Source: Girardinichthys multiradiatus (taxonomy: Eukaryota; Chordata; Actinopteri; Cyprinodontiformes; Goodeidae). Taken from it: a DNA stretch of 64,000 nt. The position numbers and the translations under genes are program-made. The stretch is from the NCBI RefSeq assembly GCF_021462225.1, contig NC_061802.1:6033859-6097858 (forward strand), in the 5' to 3' direction. Position 1 is the stretch's first letter; every line of letters begins with the position of its first letter. Shown piece after piece: positions 39,656-44,464 of this stretch. The notes under the pieces are model-generated. The model saw only the letters and a list, made by a program, of their open reading frames with translations. It made no database searches and was not told where the DNA came from.

Positions 39656-42600
39656 GCCCTTTGTATACCTTTGATTCAATACCTTTTAGAATCATTTTTT
39701 GCTGCAATAACAGTTAAACTTTTTGGGGAGATATATACTGTATTTACCAGCTTTTCCCATCTGATTGAGACTGAAATTTCCTCCCACCCTTTTTTGCAAA
39801 GTAGCCCTAGCTTAGTAGGTTTTAAGTCTTGCCACAGATTCTCCATTAGATTTAGGTGTGGACTTTGGCTGGACTTTTCAAACACATGAATATCTAATCA
39901 GGTTGCAGAGATTAGAAGTCCAGGAGAGAAAGCCGGCTTCTTCCATCACCCCAGCTATACTCTCCAGCTCATTTCCCAGGCCAGAAGAGATAGTCCCTCC
40001 ATCATTTTCTGGCTCTGCTTTGGGGTCCCCTCCAGGTGGGACTGGCCCCAAAAACCTTCAACGGAAGGCTCCCACCCATCCATTACTTATGAACAACTCA
40101 CCTGGATTTTTTAATTCCTCTGATTGAGGCAAAAAGTGGCCACGGACTCAGAGGGTATAACCCATCTTTTTCCTGGTTGAGAACCATGGTAGACTTAGTG
40201 AAGCTGAGAAAAAGGGGAGCTGATTCTCATATATGAGCATGTTTGTATCTTAACCATTTATTGTGTCCCTGGCTGTATGTTTAGGGTTGTTGTCCAGCTG
40301 CAAAGGGAACCACCACCCCAGTTTTCAGTGTTTAGCAGCCTCTAACCAGTTTTCTTTCAATATTTCCCTGTATTTAGTTTCAATCATCTTCCCATCAACT
40401 CGGACCAGCTTCACTGTCCCTGCAGAACAAAAACCTCCCCACATAATTATGTTGCCAGCAGTCTGTTTATTAGTGGAGATGGTCTTCTTAGGGTATTGTG
40501 TTGTGTTAGTTGTCAACACATAGTGTAGGGGCACATGAGGGGACTGAAGGGGACACATGGCAAAAACCATGTTTGCTTGTTCCCTACACACTATAACCCA
40601 TGTTGACAAATTTGTTGGGACCCACAGCCATGGATTTCAACATTAAACTCCGGTACGAACTCTTCTGGAACTTTTCAAAATAAAGTACATTAAGCTTCTT
40701 CCGGCAGGAGACGGGATAACTGCGGACTTCCTGTGACGCCACTACCCAAATAAAGGCACAGCTGTTGCTACATCCGCTCTCTTCCACACCAGTGTTCATC
40801 GGGATAGGAGGGGACACAGCGCGCTGATGTCTCTTTGCTGGCAAAGACTCTTCAACTGGATCCAAGGAAGCCATATGATCATCGATTATATGCAAAGATA
40901 AGCCTGTGAAGCAAATTGTCCCAGAGAAGTTCCCTACAGAGACGCGCGGAGCGGTCTCCCAGTCTGGAAGGAAGACAACAGAGACCCCATCACCGTGCAG
41001 TGGCATTGGCGGACAACGAGCCATTCTTCGTGTACAGCTCCGGAACTAACCCTTTTGTTCACAGAGCGAACGCACCTTCAACCCACGAAGCTACCGAGCT
41101 AACCACTTGTTGACTGTGAATACCTTCTTCAAACTTCATCGTCTTTTGGACAACATTCCTTACTACAGTTCATGAGGTTAGGTTTGGGCAGATTAACAGT
41201 TAGGATGAAATGATCTAAACATTTTTCATTTTATGAAGTTTTGTTTGAGTGAAACTCAGCTACCTTAGTGCTAGCAGGCTATCTGCAGCACACGTGCCCT
41301 GTTTTGTGTACTTTATATGTGTTTAAAGTTAAGACAAACTTTATTTAACGGGTGATTTTAAACAGAACATTGATTATAACGCACCGTCCGCGCTTATGCA
41401 TTTTAACCCTTTTATTAACCAAGGTATTTTAAAGGTATGTGTTGATTCTGGTGCTAAGCTATCAGCTTCTTTGTTAGCTCAACTGCTAACCGGTAAGAAC
41501 ACGTGCTTGCTACTAAAGAGTATTTAACAGAAAGGTTGTTAGTTTTCAAGCTCGTGAATAATAGTCCCTGAACATCATTTACTAGATTTGATAACTAAGT
41601 AACACAATTAAGCCCCATTTCTCCAGAAAGATTTGGCTCTTTTCCAAAATAATCCCTTAATAATATTTCTTCAAATATTATTTCAATAAATAAATGCAGC
41701 TAATTATGCACCATTGAGAAATGGTCATCCAGAAGGTTGGTTTTATTCAGCAGATCATTATTTAAAACATTATTTTATTAAAAAAATATTTTATCTGATC
41801 TTGCATTGTGATTGGTTGTCTAAATGTTTGCTGATTATTGCCTAAGTTAGTTCCAAGACTAACTTAACTTAATTTCCAGATTCTTCAAGATAATCATTGG
41901 TTCTCAGACATAAACATTGCATGGTAATGTTGCATCACTCTTTTGGTCATAATTTCCAATCATCTTTAATCAACTTGTTTATATTGTACAGAGCCCATTA
42001 GTCTTCATTATTCTTTAATTCTGCTTGGTAGTTTAGTTGGATTGTTTTAGCATAGTAAAGACTTTGTTGATTGAAATATGTTTGACTTTGAGTTAACTTA
42101 TTTTTGTTAGTAAATTCTTGTATTTTAAGAATCTGTATGAATTCATTCCATATATGTGCAGAGTTTAAGCTGTTCAATAATGTCAGAGCTCGTCTCACAC
42201 CTTTCTATTTTGTCCTAATACCATCGCCTTAAAGGGCTGGTATTCACAAGACAACCCTTAACAGACCGAAATATTATTTGATAAAACATAAAAATGTTAA
42301 TATTACATATTAAATCATATTCTCAGGTTAATAATCCTAACAAATTCATCCACCTGAGATGTGGATTTCTGAAGCTCCTCTGGAGATTCCATGGGCCTCT
42401 TGACTGCCTCTTTTATTAATATTCTTCATGCACAGTCTGTAAGTTTAGGAGGACAGCTATGCCTTGGTTGTTTGAATAGTGCTCTATGATGTGTCTAAAC
42501 CTTGGGATATTGTTTTATAATCTCACACTGCTCTTAATTTCTCCACAACTTCATCACTGAGCTGTCTGTTGTGTTCCTTGGTCTTTGTGATATTGTTAAT

Positions 42601-44450
42601 TCACTAATGTTTTCTAAATAACATTCTGAGGCCTTCACACTCTTTACCCTTTATACTTTGTACTATTCTACTATATTAAATTATTGTATGTAGAGATGAA
42701 CGTTATTTACTGGCTTCTGAAGGCAAATGGGATTTTGTTGTAAAATATTAGAAAAACTATCTTTTTTTATCCACTTTTCAAGTGTTTACTACTTTGTCTT
42801 GGTCTATTACCTACCAACCAGTAAAAATCGGACTCTCGCAGGCCTGTTAGTTATTCTTTAAGAAGCCCTCCTGTTCTCCACTCGTTACCTGTATTAACTG
42901 CACCTGATTGAACTCGTTACCTGTATAAAAGACACCTGTCCACACACTCAATCAAACACACTCCAACATCTCCACAATGGCCAAGACCAGAGAGCTGTGT
43001 AAGGACATCAGGGATAAAACAGTAGACCTGCACAAGGCTGGGATGGGCTACACAAAAATAGACAAGCAGCTTGGTGAGAAAACAATTGTTGGCTCAATTA
43101 TAAGAAAATAGAAGAAGTTCAAGATGACGGTCAATCTCCCTCGGTCTGGGGCTTCATGCAAGATTTCACCTTGTGGGGCACCAATGATCATAAAGAAGGT
43201 GAGGGAACAGCCCAGAACTACACGGCAGGACCTACGCCGCCATGGATTTCAATCCTGCAGTGCACACCTGGTCCCCCTCCTTAAGCCAGTGCATGTCCAG
43301 GCCCATCTGAAGTTTGCCAATGACCATCTGGATGATCAAGAGGAGGAATGGGAGAACGTCATGTGGTCTGATGAGACAAAAATAGGGTTTTTTGGTCTAA
43401 ACTCTACTCGCAGTGTTTGTAGGAAGAACGATGAGTACAACCCCAATAACACCATCCCTATTGTGAAGCATGGAGGTGGAAACATCATTCTTTGGGAATG
43501 CTTTTCTACAAAAGGGACAGGATGACTGCACCATATTGAGGGGAGGATCAATGGGGCCATGTATCGGGAGATCTTAGCCAACAACCTCCTTCCCTCAGTA
43601 AGGGCACTGAAGATGGGTCGTGGCTGGGTCTTCCAGCATGACAATGAACCGAAGCATACGACCAGGGCAACTAAGGAGTGGCTCCGTAAGAAGCATCTCA
43701 AGGTCCTGGAGTGGCCTAGCCAGTCTCCAGACCTGAACCCAATCGAACATCTTTGGATGGAGCTGAAAGTCCATATTGCCCAGCGACAGCCCCGAAACCT
43801 GAAGGATCTGGAGAAGATCTGTATGGAGGAGTGGTCCTAAATCCCTGCTGTAGTGTGTACAAACCTGGTCAAGAACTACAGGAAATGTCTGATATTTCTA
43901 ATTGCAAACAAAGATTTCGGTATCAAATATGAAGTTTGCTTTTTAAATTCGGAAATTGATCACCTCTGCTTTCAAACGCACAAATCGTAATAAATAGGCT
44001 GTTCCAGTAGTCACTCTGTCCTTTAACATGCAGAAAAAAACCCTGACACTTTAGGATTAAAATGTAGAGTAAAATTGCACAGCCTAACCCAAGTGTGTCT
44101 CAGCTACATCATATCAAAATAAAAGCTGATGGACTAAGCTGCATTCAGCAAGCAGTTCTTGTAACATGACCTTTTATTGGGCCCTAAAATTAGAGAAAAT
44201 GTTTTTAGATAACAAAAAAAAAAAGCAAGCAGAAATGGATGAACATGCACACCAAAGCTACCTTGGGTAGTTCTTCAATCTGGTTAGCATCCAGGTAAAG
44301 CTCCTCTAAAGTTCTCTCGAAGCTGAAGATTTCCTTGGGGACCTGCTGAAGGCTGCAGTGAGAGTAGTCCAGCACTGAGATCACTTCCTCTTCACCACGG
44401 AAACAGCGGCACGGCACCAGCCGGCCAATCAGCTTCCGCTTAGTGGTCAT
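79..44450 (-). CDS. lrrc7: lrrc7 (densin-180), 26 coding exons, 3' end off the window
   Basis: Scaffold protein of the LAP (LRR and PDZ) family, concentrated at the postsynaptic density in mammals, where densin-180 is reported to bind CaMKII, alpha-actinin, delta-catenin and Shank. Twenty-six exons join in phase into 1387 codons starting [20 protein letters not shown]. Residues 1-63 hold the LAP leader and first LRR, about 64-402 the remaining LRRs (repeated LxxLxLxxNxLxxLP pattern), and 403-1387 a Ser/Pro/Gln-rich tail with blocks such as [57 protein letters not shown] and [23 protein letters not shown]7 is favoured over its paralogue ERBIN by the leader, by [20 protein letters not shown] and by the densin-type tail. 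The PDZ domain and stop codon lie left of position 1. All introns are GT-AG. At about 44 kb for this part, the gene is far more compact than the mammalian one, which spans hundreds of kb. Confidence 0.96.
199..1069. other. lrrc7 intron 25, no feature seen
   Basis: AT-rich intron sequence. I see no ORF, repeat family or conserved element in it. Confidence 0.6.
1070..1237 (-). CDS. lrrc7: lrrc7 exon 25 (alternative-exon candidate)
   Basis: 168 nt, 56 codons, phase 0-0. Encodes [35 protein letters not shown] and a Pro-rich end with [11 protein letters not shown]. As I remember it, mammalian LRRC7 has a corresponding optional segment with KHNTVNLGM and a GRSMTLNL-like block that some isoforms skip, so this exon is probably alternatively spliced. 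The acceptor is CAATCAG and the donor ACC|GTGAGT. Confidence 0.88.
1514..1714. repeat. Left terminal inverted repeat of the intact Tc1-like element
   Basis: About 200 bp, complementary to about 2925-3123. Both outer ends and the inner segment (CACAAAATTAGCATAT) match, leaving the transposase between them. Confidence 0.9.
1842..2846 (+). CDS. Tc1-like transposase, open frame, 334 aa
   Basis: Cut-and-paste DDE transposase of the Tc1 group. Residues about 1-50 form a homeodomain-like helix-turn-helix ([20 protein letters not shown]). A basic GRKKWGRKR segment at 50-57 acts as linker or AT-hook/NLS. A second helix-turn-helix lies at about 60-125. The catalytic core carries D148 (FSDES), D238 (FQHD) and E273 (LIENLW) with 34 residues between the last two, so DD34E. 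The length of 334 aa is usual for the family. No internal stop or frameshift is present. The residue after the second D is Leu where many relatives have Asn. The ATG opens the MGKTADLT start used also by the second copy at 16161-17768. Confidence 0.95.
   Translation: MGKTADLTAVQKATIDTLKQEGKTQKEISERIGCSQSAVSRHLSGKSVGRKKWGRKRCTTRRGDQTLRKIVETGRFQTLGDLRKQWTESGVETSRATVHRRVQEMGYRCCIPQVKPLLNQKQRQKRLTWATEKQHWTVAQWSKVLFSDESKFCMSFGNQGARVWRKTGEKEMLKCQKSSVKYPQSVMVWGAVSAAGVGPLCFIKGRVNAASYQEILEHFMLPSAEKLYGVEDFIFQHDLAPAHSAKTTGKWFTDHGITVLNWPANSPDLNLIENLWDIVKRTLRDSRPNTLDELKAAIEASWASIRPQQCHRLIASMPRRIEAVISAKGFPTKY
2925..3123. repeat. Right terminal inverted repeat of the intact Tc1-like element
   Basis: Inverted copy of 1514 to about 1714, ending at the TA duplication 3124-3125. 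Confidence 0.9.
3126..5038. other. lrrc7 intron 24 remainder, no gene seen
   Basis: AT-rich, with a short GT run near 4974-4991 and no recognisable coding or mobile sequence. The short ORFs here have no familiar content. Confidence 0.6.
5039..5251 (-). CDS. lrrc7: lrrc7 exon 24
   Basis: 213 nt, 71 codons, phase 0-0, encoding [20 protein letters not shown] and [20 protein letters not shown] plus Arg. The [14 protein letters not shown] helix is shared across LAP proteins. The acceptor is AAATCAG and the donor AGG|GTATGT. Confidence 0.95.
5965..7300. repeat. Possible LTR-type or other dispersed repeat, boundaries uncertain
   Basis: Within lrrc7 intron 23, this stretch changes character. It is less AT-rich, with GGGGCCACGCCCC-type patches and a GC-richer segment at about 6940-7270, and contains AATAAA-like motifs near 6100 and 6445. 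It resembles long-terminal-repeat material of fish retroelements, but I could not find clean ends or a target duplication. The ORFs at 7018-7342 are not recognisable proteins. Confidence 0.3.
7340..8572. other. lrrc7 intron 23 remainder, nothing recognised
   Basis: AT-rich intron sequence without a visible gene or repeat family. An AAACCCTAAAT motif recurs at about 7335 and 7381. Confidence 0.5.
8573..8818 (-). CDS. lrrc7: lrrc7 exon 23
   Basis: 246 nt, 82 codons, phase 0-0, encoding [36 protein letters not shown] and [20 protein letters not shown] plus [13 protein letters not shown] is strongly conserved in LRRC7. The acceptor is CTCTCAG and the donor CAG|GTAAGC. Confidence 0.95.
9084..9434 (-). 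CDS. lrrc7: lrrc7 exon 22
   Basis: 351 nt, 117 codons, phase 0 at both ends, encoding [20 protein letters not shown], a [20 protein letters not shown] block, a short Gln run and [21 protein letters not shown] second GT donor (GTGAGT) lies six bases past the chosen GTAGGT, so isoforms with or without Val-Gly at the junction are possible. The acceptor is TATCAG. Confidence 0.94.
9613..9847 (-). CDS. lrrc7: lrrc7 exon 21
   Basis: 235 nt encoding [20 protein letters not shown], then [14 protein letters not shown] and [11 protein letters not shown]. These match the densin MSRSQSxPMLDDE and YxFDQxxNPQ blocks. The acceptor is CTTCACAG and the donor CAG|GTCAGA; phase 0 at the end. Confidence 0.95.
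9848..10369. other. lrrc7 intron 20, nothing recognised
   Basis: 522 bp, with one short CA run near 10120. No coding signal in either strand. Confidence 0.6.
10370..10594 (-). CDS. lrrc7: lrrc7 exon 20
   Basis: 225 nt encoding [20 protein letters not shown], then [20 protein letters not shown] and [16 protein letters not shown]. The [10 protein letters not shown] and [12 protein letters not shown] blocks are LRRC7 hallmarks with Ser-rich, probably phosphorylated, surroundings. The acceptor is TTTCAAG and the donor CAG|GTAAAT. Confidence 0.95.
10809..11312 (-). CDS. lrrc7: lrrc7 exon 19 (largest coding exon)
   Basis: 504 nt encoding residues about 700-868. Conserved blocks are [46 protein letters not shown] and [20 protein letters not shown]. 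Predicted disordered, Ser/Pro-rich cytoplasmic region. The acceptor is TTTGTAG and the donor CAAG|GTGAGA. Confidence 0.96.
11313..12750. other. lrrc7 intron 18, nothing recognised
   Basis: AT-rich sequence with small ORFs of no familiar content (for example 11293-11628 and 11712-11942 on the plus strand, both probably chance). Confidence 0.55.
12751..12964 (-). CDS. lrrc7: lrrc7 exon 18 (contains a coded CA/GT microsatellite)
   Basis: 214 nt encoding [36 protein letters not shown], then a His/Thr/Ser run ([13 protein letters not shown]) and a Pro-rich end (HWTN). The flanking blocks are conserved in LRRC7; the His/Thr run is read from an interrupted GT/CA microsatellite at 12808-12848 and is likely length-variable. 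The acceptor is ATCCAG and the donor ACAG|GTAAAT. Confidence 0.93.
12808..12848. repeat. Interrupted GT/CA microsatellite inside lrrc7 exon 18
   Basis: Runs of TG broken by GAGCATGAGA and GAG. On the coding strand it reads as alternating Thr/Ser/Ala and His codons, in frame. Confidence 0.95.
12965..14111. other. lrrc7 intron 17, GT run only
   Basis: AT-rich; a GT-rich run at about 13374-13398 is the only notable feature. Confidence 0.6.
14112..14223 (-). CDS. lrrc7: lrrc7 exon 17
   Basis: 112 nt encoding [20 protein letters not shown] and [17 protein letters not shown] plus one base. The [10 protein letters not shown] block is conserved in LRRC7. The acceptor is GTTCAG and the donor AAAG|GTACTG. 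Confidence 0.94.
14224..15135. other. lrrc7 intron 16, nothing recognised
   Basis: No coding or repeat signal that I can support; the minus-strand ORF at 14760-14945 looks random. Confidence 0.55.
15136..15258 (-). CDS. lrrc7: lrrc7 exon 16 (phase-0 cassette candidate)
   Basis: 123 nt, 41 codons, phase 0 at both ends, encoding [20 protein letters not shown] and an acidic/basic tail to DLTESSE. The acceptor is TTTGCCAG and the donor GAG|GTACAG. I do not recall a close mammalian counterpart, so this may be an optional or fish-specific exon; the fit rests on splice sites, open frame and phase. Confidence 0.75.
15330..15725 (+). mobile_element. Decayed Tc1/mariner-type relic
   Basis: Starts near a TACACTATGTGGCCAAAC end, the kind of terminus seen on short fish Tc1-like elements. 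It then carries a broken transposase 3' part (codons resembling CPASNPGLNLT-like target-DDE text, followed by LRRRL/EELK-type residues) and a GCAATATATG end. Many stops; no usable reading frame. Lies in lrrc7 intron 15. Confidence 0.6.
15925..16143 (-). CDS. lrrc7: lrrc7 exon 15
   Basis: 219 nt, 73 codons, phase 0 at both ends, so a possible cassette exon. Encodes [20 protein letters not shown], then a Gly/His-rich run with GHGHQHQ and a PWPLPPKE end. The acceptor is TTATTGTAG and the donor GAG|GTAAGA. A Tc1-like element lies 17 bp upstream of the exon, so the intron keeps only a very short native 3' end. Confidence 0.95.
16161..17768 (-). mobile_element. Second copy of the Tc1-like (DD34E) family, disabled
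   Basis: A 1608-bp element in lrrc7 intron 14, opposite in orientation to the copy at 1514-3123 and highly similar over its whole length. It has the same CAGGTCCTTCTC ends, flanked by TA at 16159-16160 and 17769-17770, and the same long inverted repeats. Of the 1828-bp intron, 1610 bp is element plus one TA duplication, so the ancestral intron was about 218 bp. Its left end lies 17 bp from lrrc7 exon 15. Confidence 0.95.
16438..17440 (-). pseudogene. Tc1-like transposase pseudogene (two frameshifts and a nonsense codon)
   Basis: Begins [20 protein letters not shown] as in the open copy. The frame breaks after the GRKK linker (17240-17290), an in-frame TAG follows IVE (about 17224), and a second frameshift sits at the first catalytic region near 17000, where FSDES is split. 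The 3' part (16438 to about 17010) is open and retains the second D and the E of the DD34E triad (FQHN replaces FQHD, so the second Asp is lost). It therefore cannot encode active transposase, though its termini could still be mobilised in trans. Confidence 0.93.
17972..18096 (-). CDS. lrrc7: lrrc7 exon 14
   Basis: 125 nt encoding [20 protein letters not shown] and an acidic/lysine stretch to GKVK. The acceptor is TGTACAG. The donor is taken as AAG|GTCAGC; an alternative GTCAAG six bases earlier would drop two residues in frame. From memory, some mammalian isoforms carry an extra segment after GKVK; nothing like it is visible here. Confidence 0.92.
18240..19390. repeat. Possible decayed dispersed repeat in lrrc7 intron 13
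   Basis: Contains stretches reminiscent of a long-decayed interspersed element of fish genomes (for example around 18420-18560 and 19000-19330, where a minus-strand fragment reads LDISSAFDT). No intact frame or terminal structure is visible, so family assignment is not possible. Confidence 0.3.
19568..19667 (-). CDS. lrrc7: lrrc7 exon 13 (post-LRR)
   Basis: 100 nt encoding [33 protein letters not shown] and one base. Only 33 codons, found by looking for the conserved [10 protein letters not shown] block between exons 12 and 14. The acceptor is TTTTGCAG and the donor GAAG|GTATAA. Confidence 0.94.
19668..20330. other. lrrc7 intron 12, nothing recognised
   Basis: AT-rich intron without recognisable features. 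Confidence 0.6.
20331..20400 (-). CDS. lrrc7: lrrc7 exon 12 (last LRR)
   Basis: 70 nt encoding [20 protein letters not shown] and DNQ, the end of the LRR array. The acceptor is CTCTCAG and the donor CAG|GTATCT, phase 0. Confidence 0.95.
20657..20772 (-). CDS. lrrc7: lrrc7 exon 11 (LRRs)
   Basis: 116 nt encoding [38 protein letters not shown] and two bases of Arg. The acceptor is TTTTAG and the donor CAG|GTACAC. A decayed Tc1-like relic begins about 48 bp upstream of the acceptor. Confidence 0.95.
20820..22203 (+). mobile_element. Decayed Tc1-like relic
   Basis: Opens with GTGCCTTGCAAAAGCTTCAA, the terminus of a common fish Tc1-like family, and closes near 22200 with an inverted form (GCTGGTCTATCACATAAAAT). 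Between them are scraps of a plus-strand transposase, for example GGGTCAGATGAGACTAAAGC (reading SDET) near 21363. Frameshifts and stops throughout. In lrrc7 intron 10, beginning about 48 bp upstream of the exon 11 acceptor. Confidence 0.75.
22404..22533 (-). CDS. lrrc7: lrrc7 exon 10 (LRRs)
   Basis: 130 nt encoding [40 protein letters not shown] and PRE. The SCNELESLP and TIGYLHS wording is LRRC7-like rather than ERBIN-like. The acceptor is ACTCAG and the donor GAG|GTAAGC. Confidence 0.96.
22534..25319. other. lrrc7 intron 9, first part, no gene seen
   Basis: AT-rich, including a very A/T-dominated patch at about 24835-24930. Small ORFs on both strands look random. Confidence 0.55.
25320..26733. 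mobile_element. Decayed, rearranged Tc1-like relic
   Basis: The left part (25320-26110) reads in plus orientation: a degenerate terminus, then ATGATGAAGGCCAAAGAACA-like transposase start text and later [14 protein letters not shown] residues. From about 26170 a second, minus-oriented fragment contains the complement of a similar 3' region (CCACAGATTCTCTATCAATT), and the tail ends TGTTGCAAGGCACTGCA near 26733, matching the Tc1 terminus. Probably one element inside or beside another. In lrrc7 intron 9, about 55 bp from the exon 9 donor. Confidence 0.65.
26789..26861 (-). CDS. lrrc7: lrrc7 exon 9 (LRR)
   Basis: 73 nt encoding [20 protein letters not shown] and TIG. The acceptor is GTTGCAG and the donor GAG|GTAAGA. 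A decayed Tc1-like relic ends about 55 bp beyond the donor. Confidence 0.95.
27320..27505 (-). repeat. SINE-like dispersed repeat
   Basis: Shares the CTTGCCCAAGGACACAACCA segment and the general layout of the copies at 35090-35300 and 60544-60787, which have tRNA-like internal promoters on the minus strand. This copy is more diverged and its tRNA-like end is poor. Confidence 0.5.
27605..27749 (-). CDS. lrrc7: lrrc7 exon 8 (two LRRs)
   Basis: 145 nt encoding [20 protein letters not shown], then a second LRR ending [15 protein letters not shown] with one base left over. Separated from exon 7 by a 98-bp intron, the shortest seen in this gene. The acceptor is CCTACAG and the donor ATAG|GTACAT. 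Confidence 0.95.
27848..27922 (-). CDS. lrrc7: lrrc7 exon 7 (LRR)
   Basis: 75 nt, exactly 25 codons, encoding [20 protein letters not shown] and QSIPG. The donor is placed as GGG|GTAAGA so that the next exon opens in phase 0. Confidence 0.94.
27923..28949. other. lrrc7 intron 6, segment before the LINE, no gene seen
   Basis: AT-rich. It may include the decayed 5' end of the LINE that follows, whose exact start I cannot define. Confidence 0.45.
29609..30886 (+). pseudogene. L2-type LINE ORF2, endonuclease end to start of reverse transcriptase
   Basis: Open 425-codon segment. It opens inside the endonuclease domain ([16 protein letters not shown], then [10 protein letters not shown]), runs through a linker and enters the reverse transcriptase ([37 protein letters not shown]). 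The frame is lost after FDVFQSDF, where the expected continuation lies in another frame at 30865. An upstream stop near 29275 separates the first endonuclease motif. Confidence 0.85.
30865..32112 (+). pseudogene. L2-type LINE ORF2, reverse transcriptase core and C-terminus
   Basis: Same frame throughout but cut by one TAA at 31348-31350. The first part has [14 protein letters not shown], the [13 protein letters not shown] loop and the YADD active site, both Asp kept. The second part (31432-32112) has the thumb and C-terminal region with [12 protein letters not shown] and [15 protein letters not shown]. Because of the breaks it cannot make a full protein. Confidence 0.88.
32681..32744 (-). CDS. 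lrrc7: lrrc7 exon 6 (LRR)
   Basis: 64 nt encoding [20 protein letters not shown] plus Met. The acceptor is TTGTCAG and the donor ATG|GTGAGA, phase 0 at the end. The intron on its 3' side carries the L2-type LINE. Confidence 0.95.
33086..33142 (-). CDS. lrrc7: lrrc7 exon 5 (LRR)
   Basis: 57 nt encoding [18 protein letters not shown]. The acceptor is AACCAG and the donor CAAA|GTAAGA. One of the two shortest coding exons found; too short to show as a long ORF but fixed by phase and homology. Confidence 0.94.
33143..33818. other. lrrc7 intron 4, nothing recognised
   Basis: AT-rich intron sequence with no repeat I can name. Confidence 0.6.
33819..33908 (-). CDS. lrrc7: lrrc7 exon 4 (LRR)
   Basis: 90 nt encoding [20 protein letters not shown] and LEYLPANFG, with split Lys and Arg codons at the ends. 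The acceptor is CTTTAAG and the donor CAG|GTGAAT. Near-invariant in the LAP family. Confidence 0.95.
33909..35089. other. lrrc7 intron 3, first part, nothing recognised
   Basis: Small ORFs only, none with familiar content. Confidence 0.55.
35090..35300 (-). repeat. tRNA-derived SINE
   Basis: Read on the minus strand, the head has an A-box-like TGGCTCAATGGG (35278-35289) and a B-box-like GGTTTAATTCT (35235-35245), the spacing of a tRNA-type RNA polymerase III promoter, followed by a body shared with the copies at 60544-60787 and 27320-27505. The polarity is the same as lrrc7. Confidence 0.7.
35955..36033 (-). CDS. lrrc7: lrrc7 exon 3 (LRR)
   Basis: 79 nt encoding a split Gly, then [20 protein letters not shown] and VNPIT, ending two bases into a Lys codon. 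The acceptor is CCAACAG and the donor CAA|GTAAGA. Matches the LRRC7 segment with CC in KCCK. Confidence 0.95.
36216..36333 (-). CDS. lrrc7: lrrc7 exon 2 (LRR)
   Basis: Encodes [20 protein letters not shown] and the next LRR through LKELDISKN. 118 nt, starting in phase 0 and leaving one base (G). The acceptor is TATAG and the donor is ACG|GTAAAG. Intron 1 on its 5' side is 7.9 kb and holds most of the nested mobile elements. Confidence 0.95.
36334..38352. other. lrrc7 intron 1, first part, nothing recognised
   Basis: AT-rich, with no coding segment or named repeat that I can support. Confidence 0.55.
38353..38405. repeat. 19-bp direct repeat around a 15-A tract
   Basis: TATAGACAATGTTTGTTAC at 38353-38371 is repeated exactly at 38387-38405, with a pure A15 tract (38372-38386) between. 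This has the layout of a target-site duplication around a retroposed poly(A) tail with almost no body. The second copy also serves as the left flank of the SINE that follows. Confidence 0.9.
38406..38766 (+). repeat. tRNA-derived SINE with 10-bp target-site duplication
   Basis: A 361-bp insertion flanked by TGTTTGTTAC at 38396-38405 and 38767-38776. It has an A box TGGCGCAGTTGG (38416-38427, matching the TRGCNNAGYNGG consensus) and a B box GGTTCAATTCC (38460-38470, one base off the tRNA consensus), then a body with CGATGGACTGGCGATCTGTC and a tail of short ACTG repeats. In lrrc7 intron 1, opposite strand. Its close relative is the fragment at 47165-47337. Confidence 0.85.
38777..39608. other. 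lrrc7 intron 1, middle part, nothing recognised
   Basis: No coding signal or named repeat that I can support. Confidence 0.5.
39609..39652. repeat. (AT)22 microsatellite
   Basis: Pure alternating AT over 44 bp, lying directly at the outer edge of a Tc1-like relic, a common site for such expansions because the elements target TA. Confidence 0.98.
39653..40612 (-). mobile_element. Tc1-like relic, 3' part (interrupted element, minus strand)
   Basis: Read on the minus strand, this holds the 3' half of a decayed Tc1-like transposase: CCACAGATTCTCCATTAGAT is the complement of the SPDLNxxENL region, and a minus-strand ORF 40325-40609 carries [18 protein letters not shown]. The piece at about 39905-40135 does not fit and looks like another dispersed repeat inserted within it. 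The element continues at 42347 after a 1.7-kb insertion. Confidence 0.75.
40613..42342. mobile_element. Probable solo LTR or LTR-like element, 1730 bp, in a Tc1 relic
   Basis: Begins TGTTGGGA and ends TCCTAACA, an inverted 8-bp pair with one mismatch in the TG...CA form typical of long terminal repeats. It is flanked by AATT at 40609-40612 and 42343-42346. On both sides the same minus-strand Tc1-like element is interrupted and resumes (ATTCATCCACCTGAGATGTG). It contains no long ORF; an ORF at 40584-41024 (minus) has no retroviral motif. Its length is high for a solo LTR, so a non-coding element of another class is possible. Confidence 0.65.
42347..42700 (-). mobile_element. Tc1-like relic, 5' part (continuation after the insertion)
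   Basis: Complement of the N-terminal half of a Tc1-like transposase region. It includes the HTH-coding stretch, with CCATGGGCCTCTTGACTGCC and TGTTGTGTTCCTTGGTCTTT as antisense landmarks, and then a degenerate 5' flank. Same orientation and family style as 39653-40612, with which it was one element before the LTR-like insertion. Confidence 0.7.
42840..43932 (+). pseudogene. Tc1-like transposase, nearly full-length but with three premature stops
   Basis: A single reading frame from ATG 42977 to about 43932 carries the whole transposase pattern: [20 protein letters not shown] start, [15 protein letters not shown] (first D), [10 protein letters not shown] (second D) and [13 protein letters not shown] (E, 34 residues later, DD34E). 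It is interrupted by TAG at 43109, TGA at 43523 and TAA at 43838, with no frameshift seen. The upstream sequence (42840-42976) matches the 5' leader of this family; terminal inverted repeats are not clear. A different subfamily from the 1514-3123 element. In lrrc7 intron 1, 330 bp from exon 1. Confidence 0.88.
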
Positions 44451-44464
44451 TTCCAGACACTGCA
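44262..44464 (-). CDS. lrrc7: lrrc7 exon 1 (first coding exon, start codon)
   Basis: The ATG is at 44448-44450, with 14 nt of 5' UTR in the exon. The right edge is an acceptor with a long pyrimidine run followed by CAG, so an upstream non-coding exon must exist. It encodes residues 1-63: the conserved LAP leader ([20 protein letters not shown]) and the first LRR ending in QIEELPK. The donor is AAG|GTAGCT and the exon ends in phase 0. An in-frame ATG further upstream lies in the intron and is not used. Confidence 0.96.

Noticed and set aside
40584..41024. 146-codon minus-strand ORF inside the LTR-like element
   Set aside because: No gag, protease, RT or envelope motif; it crosses the element boundary, so it is not a native gene.
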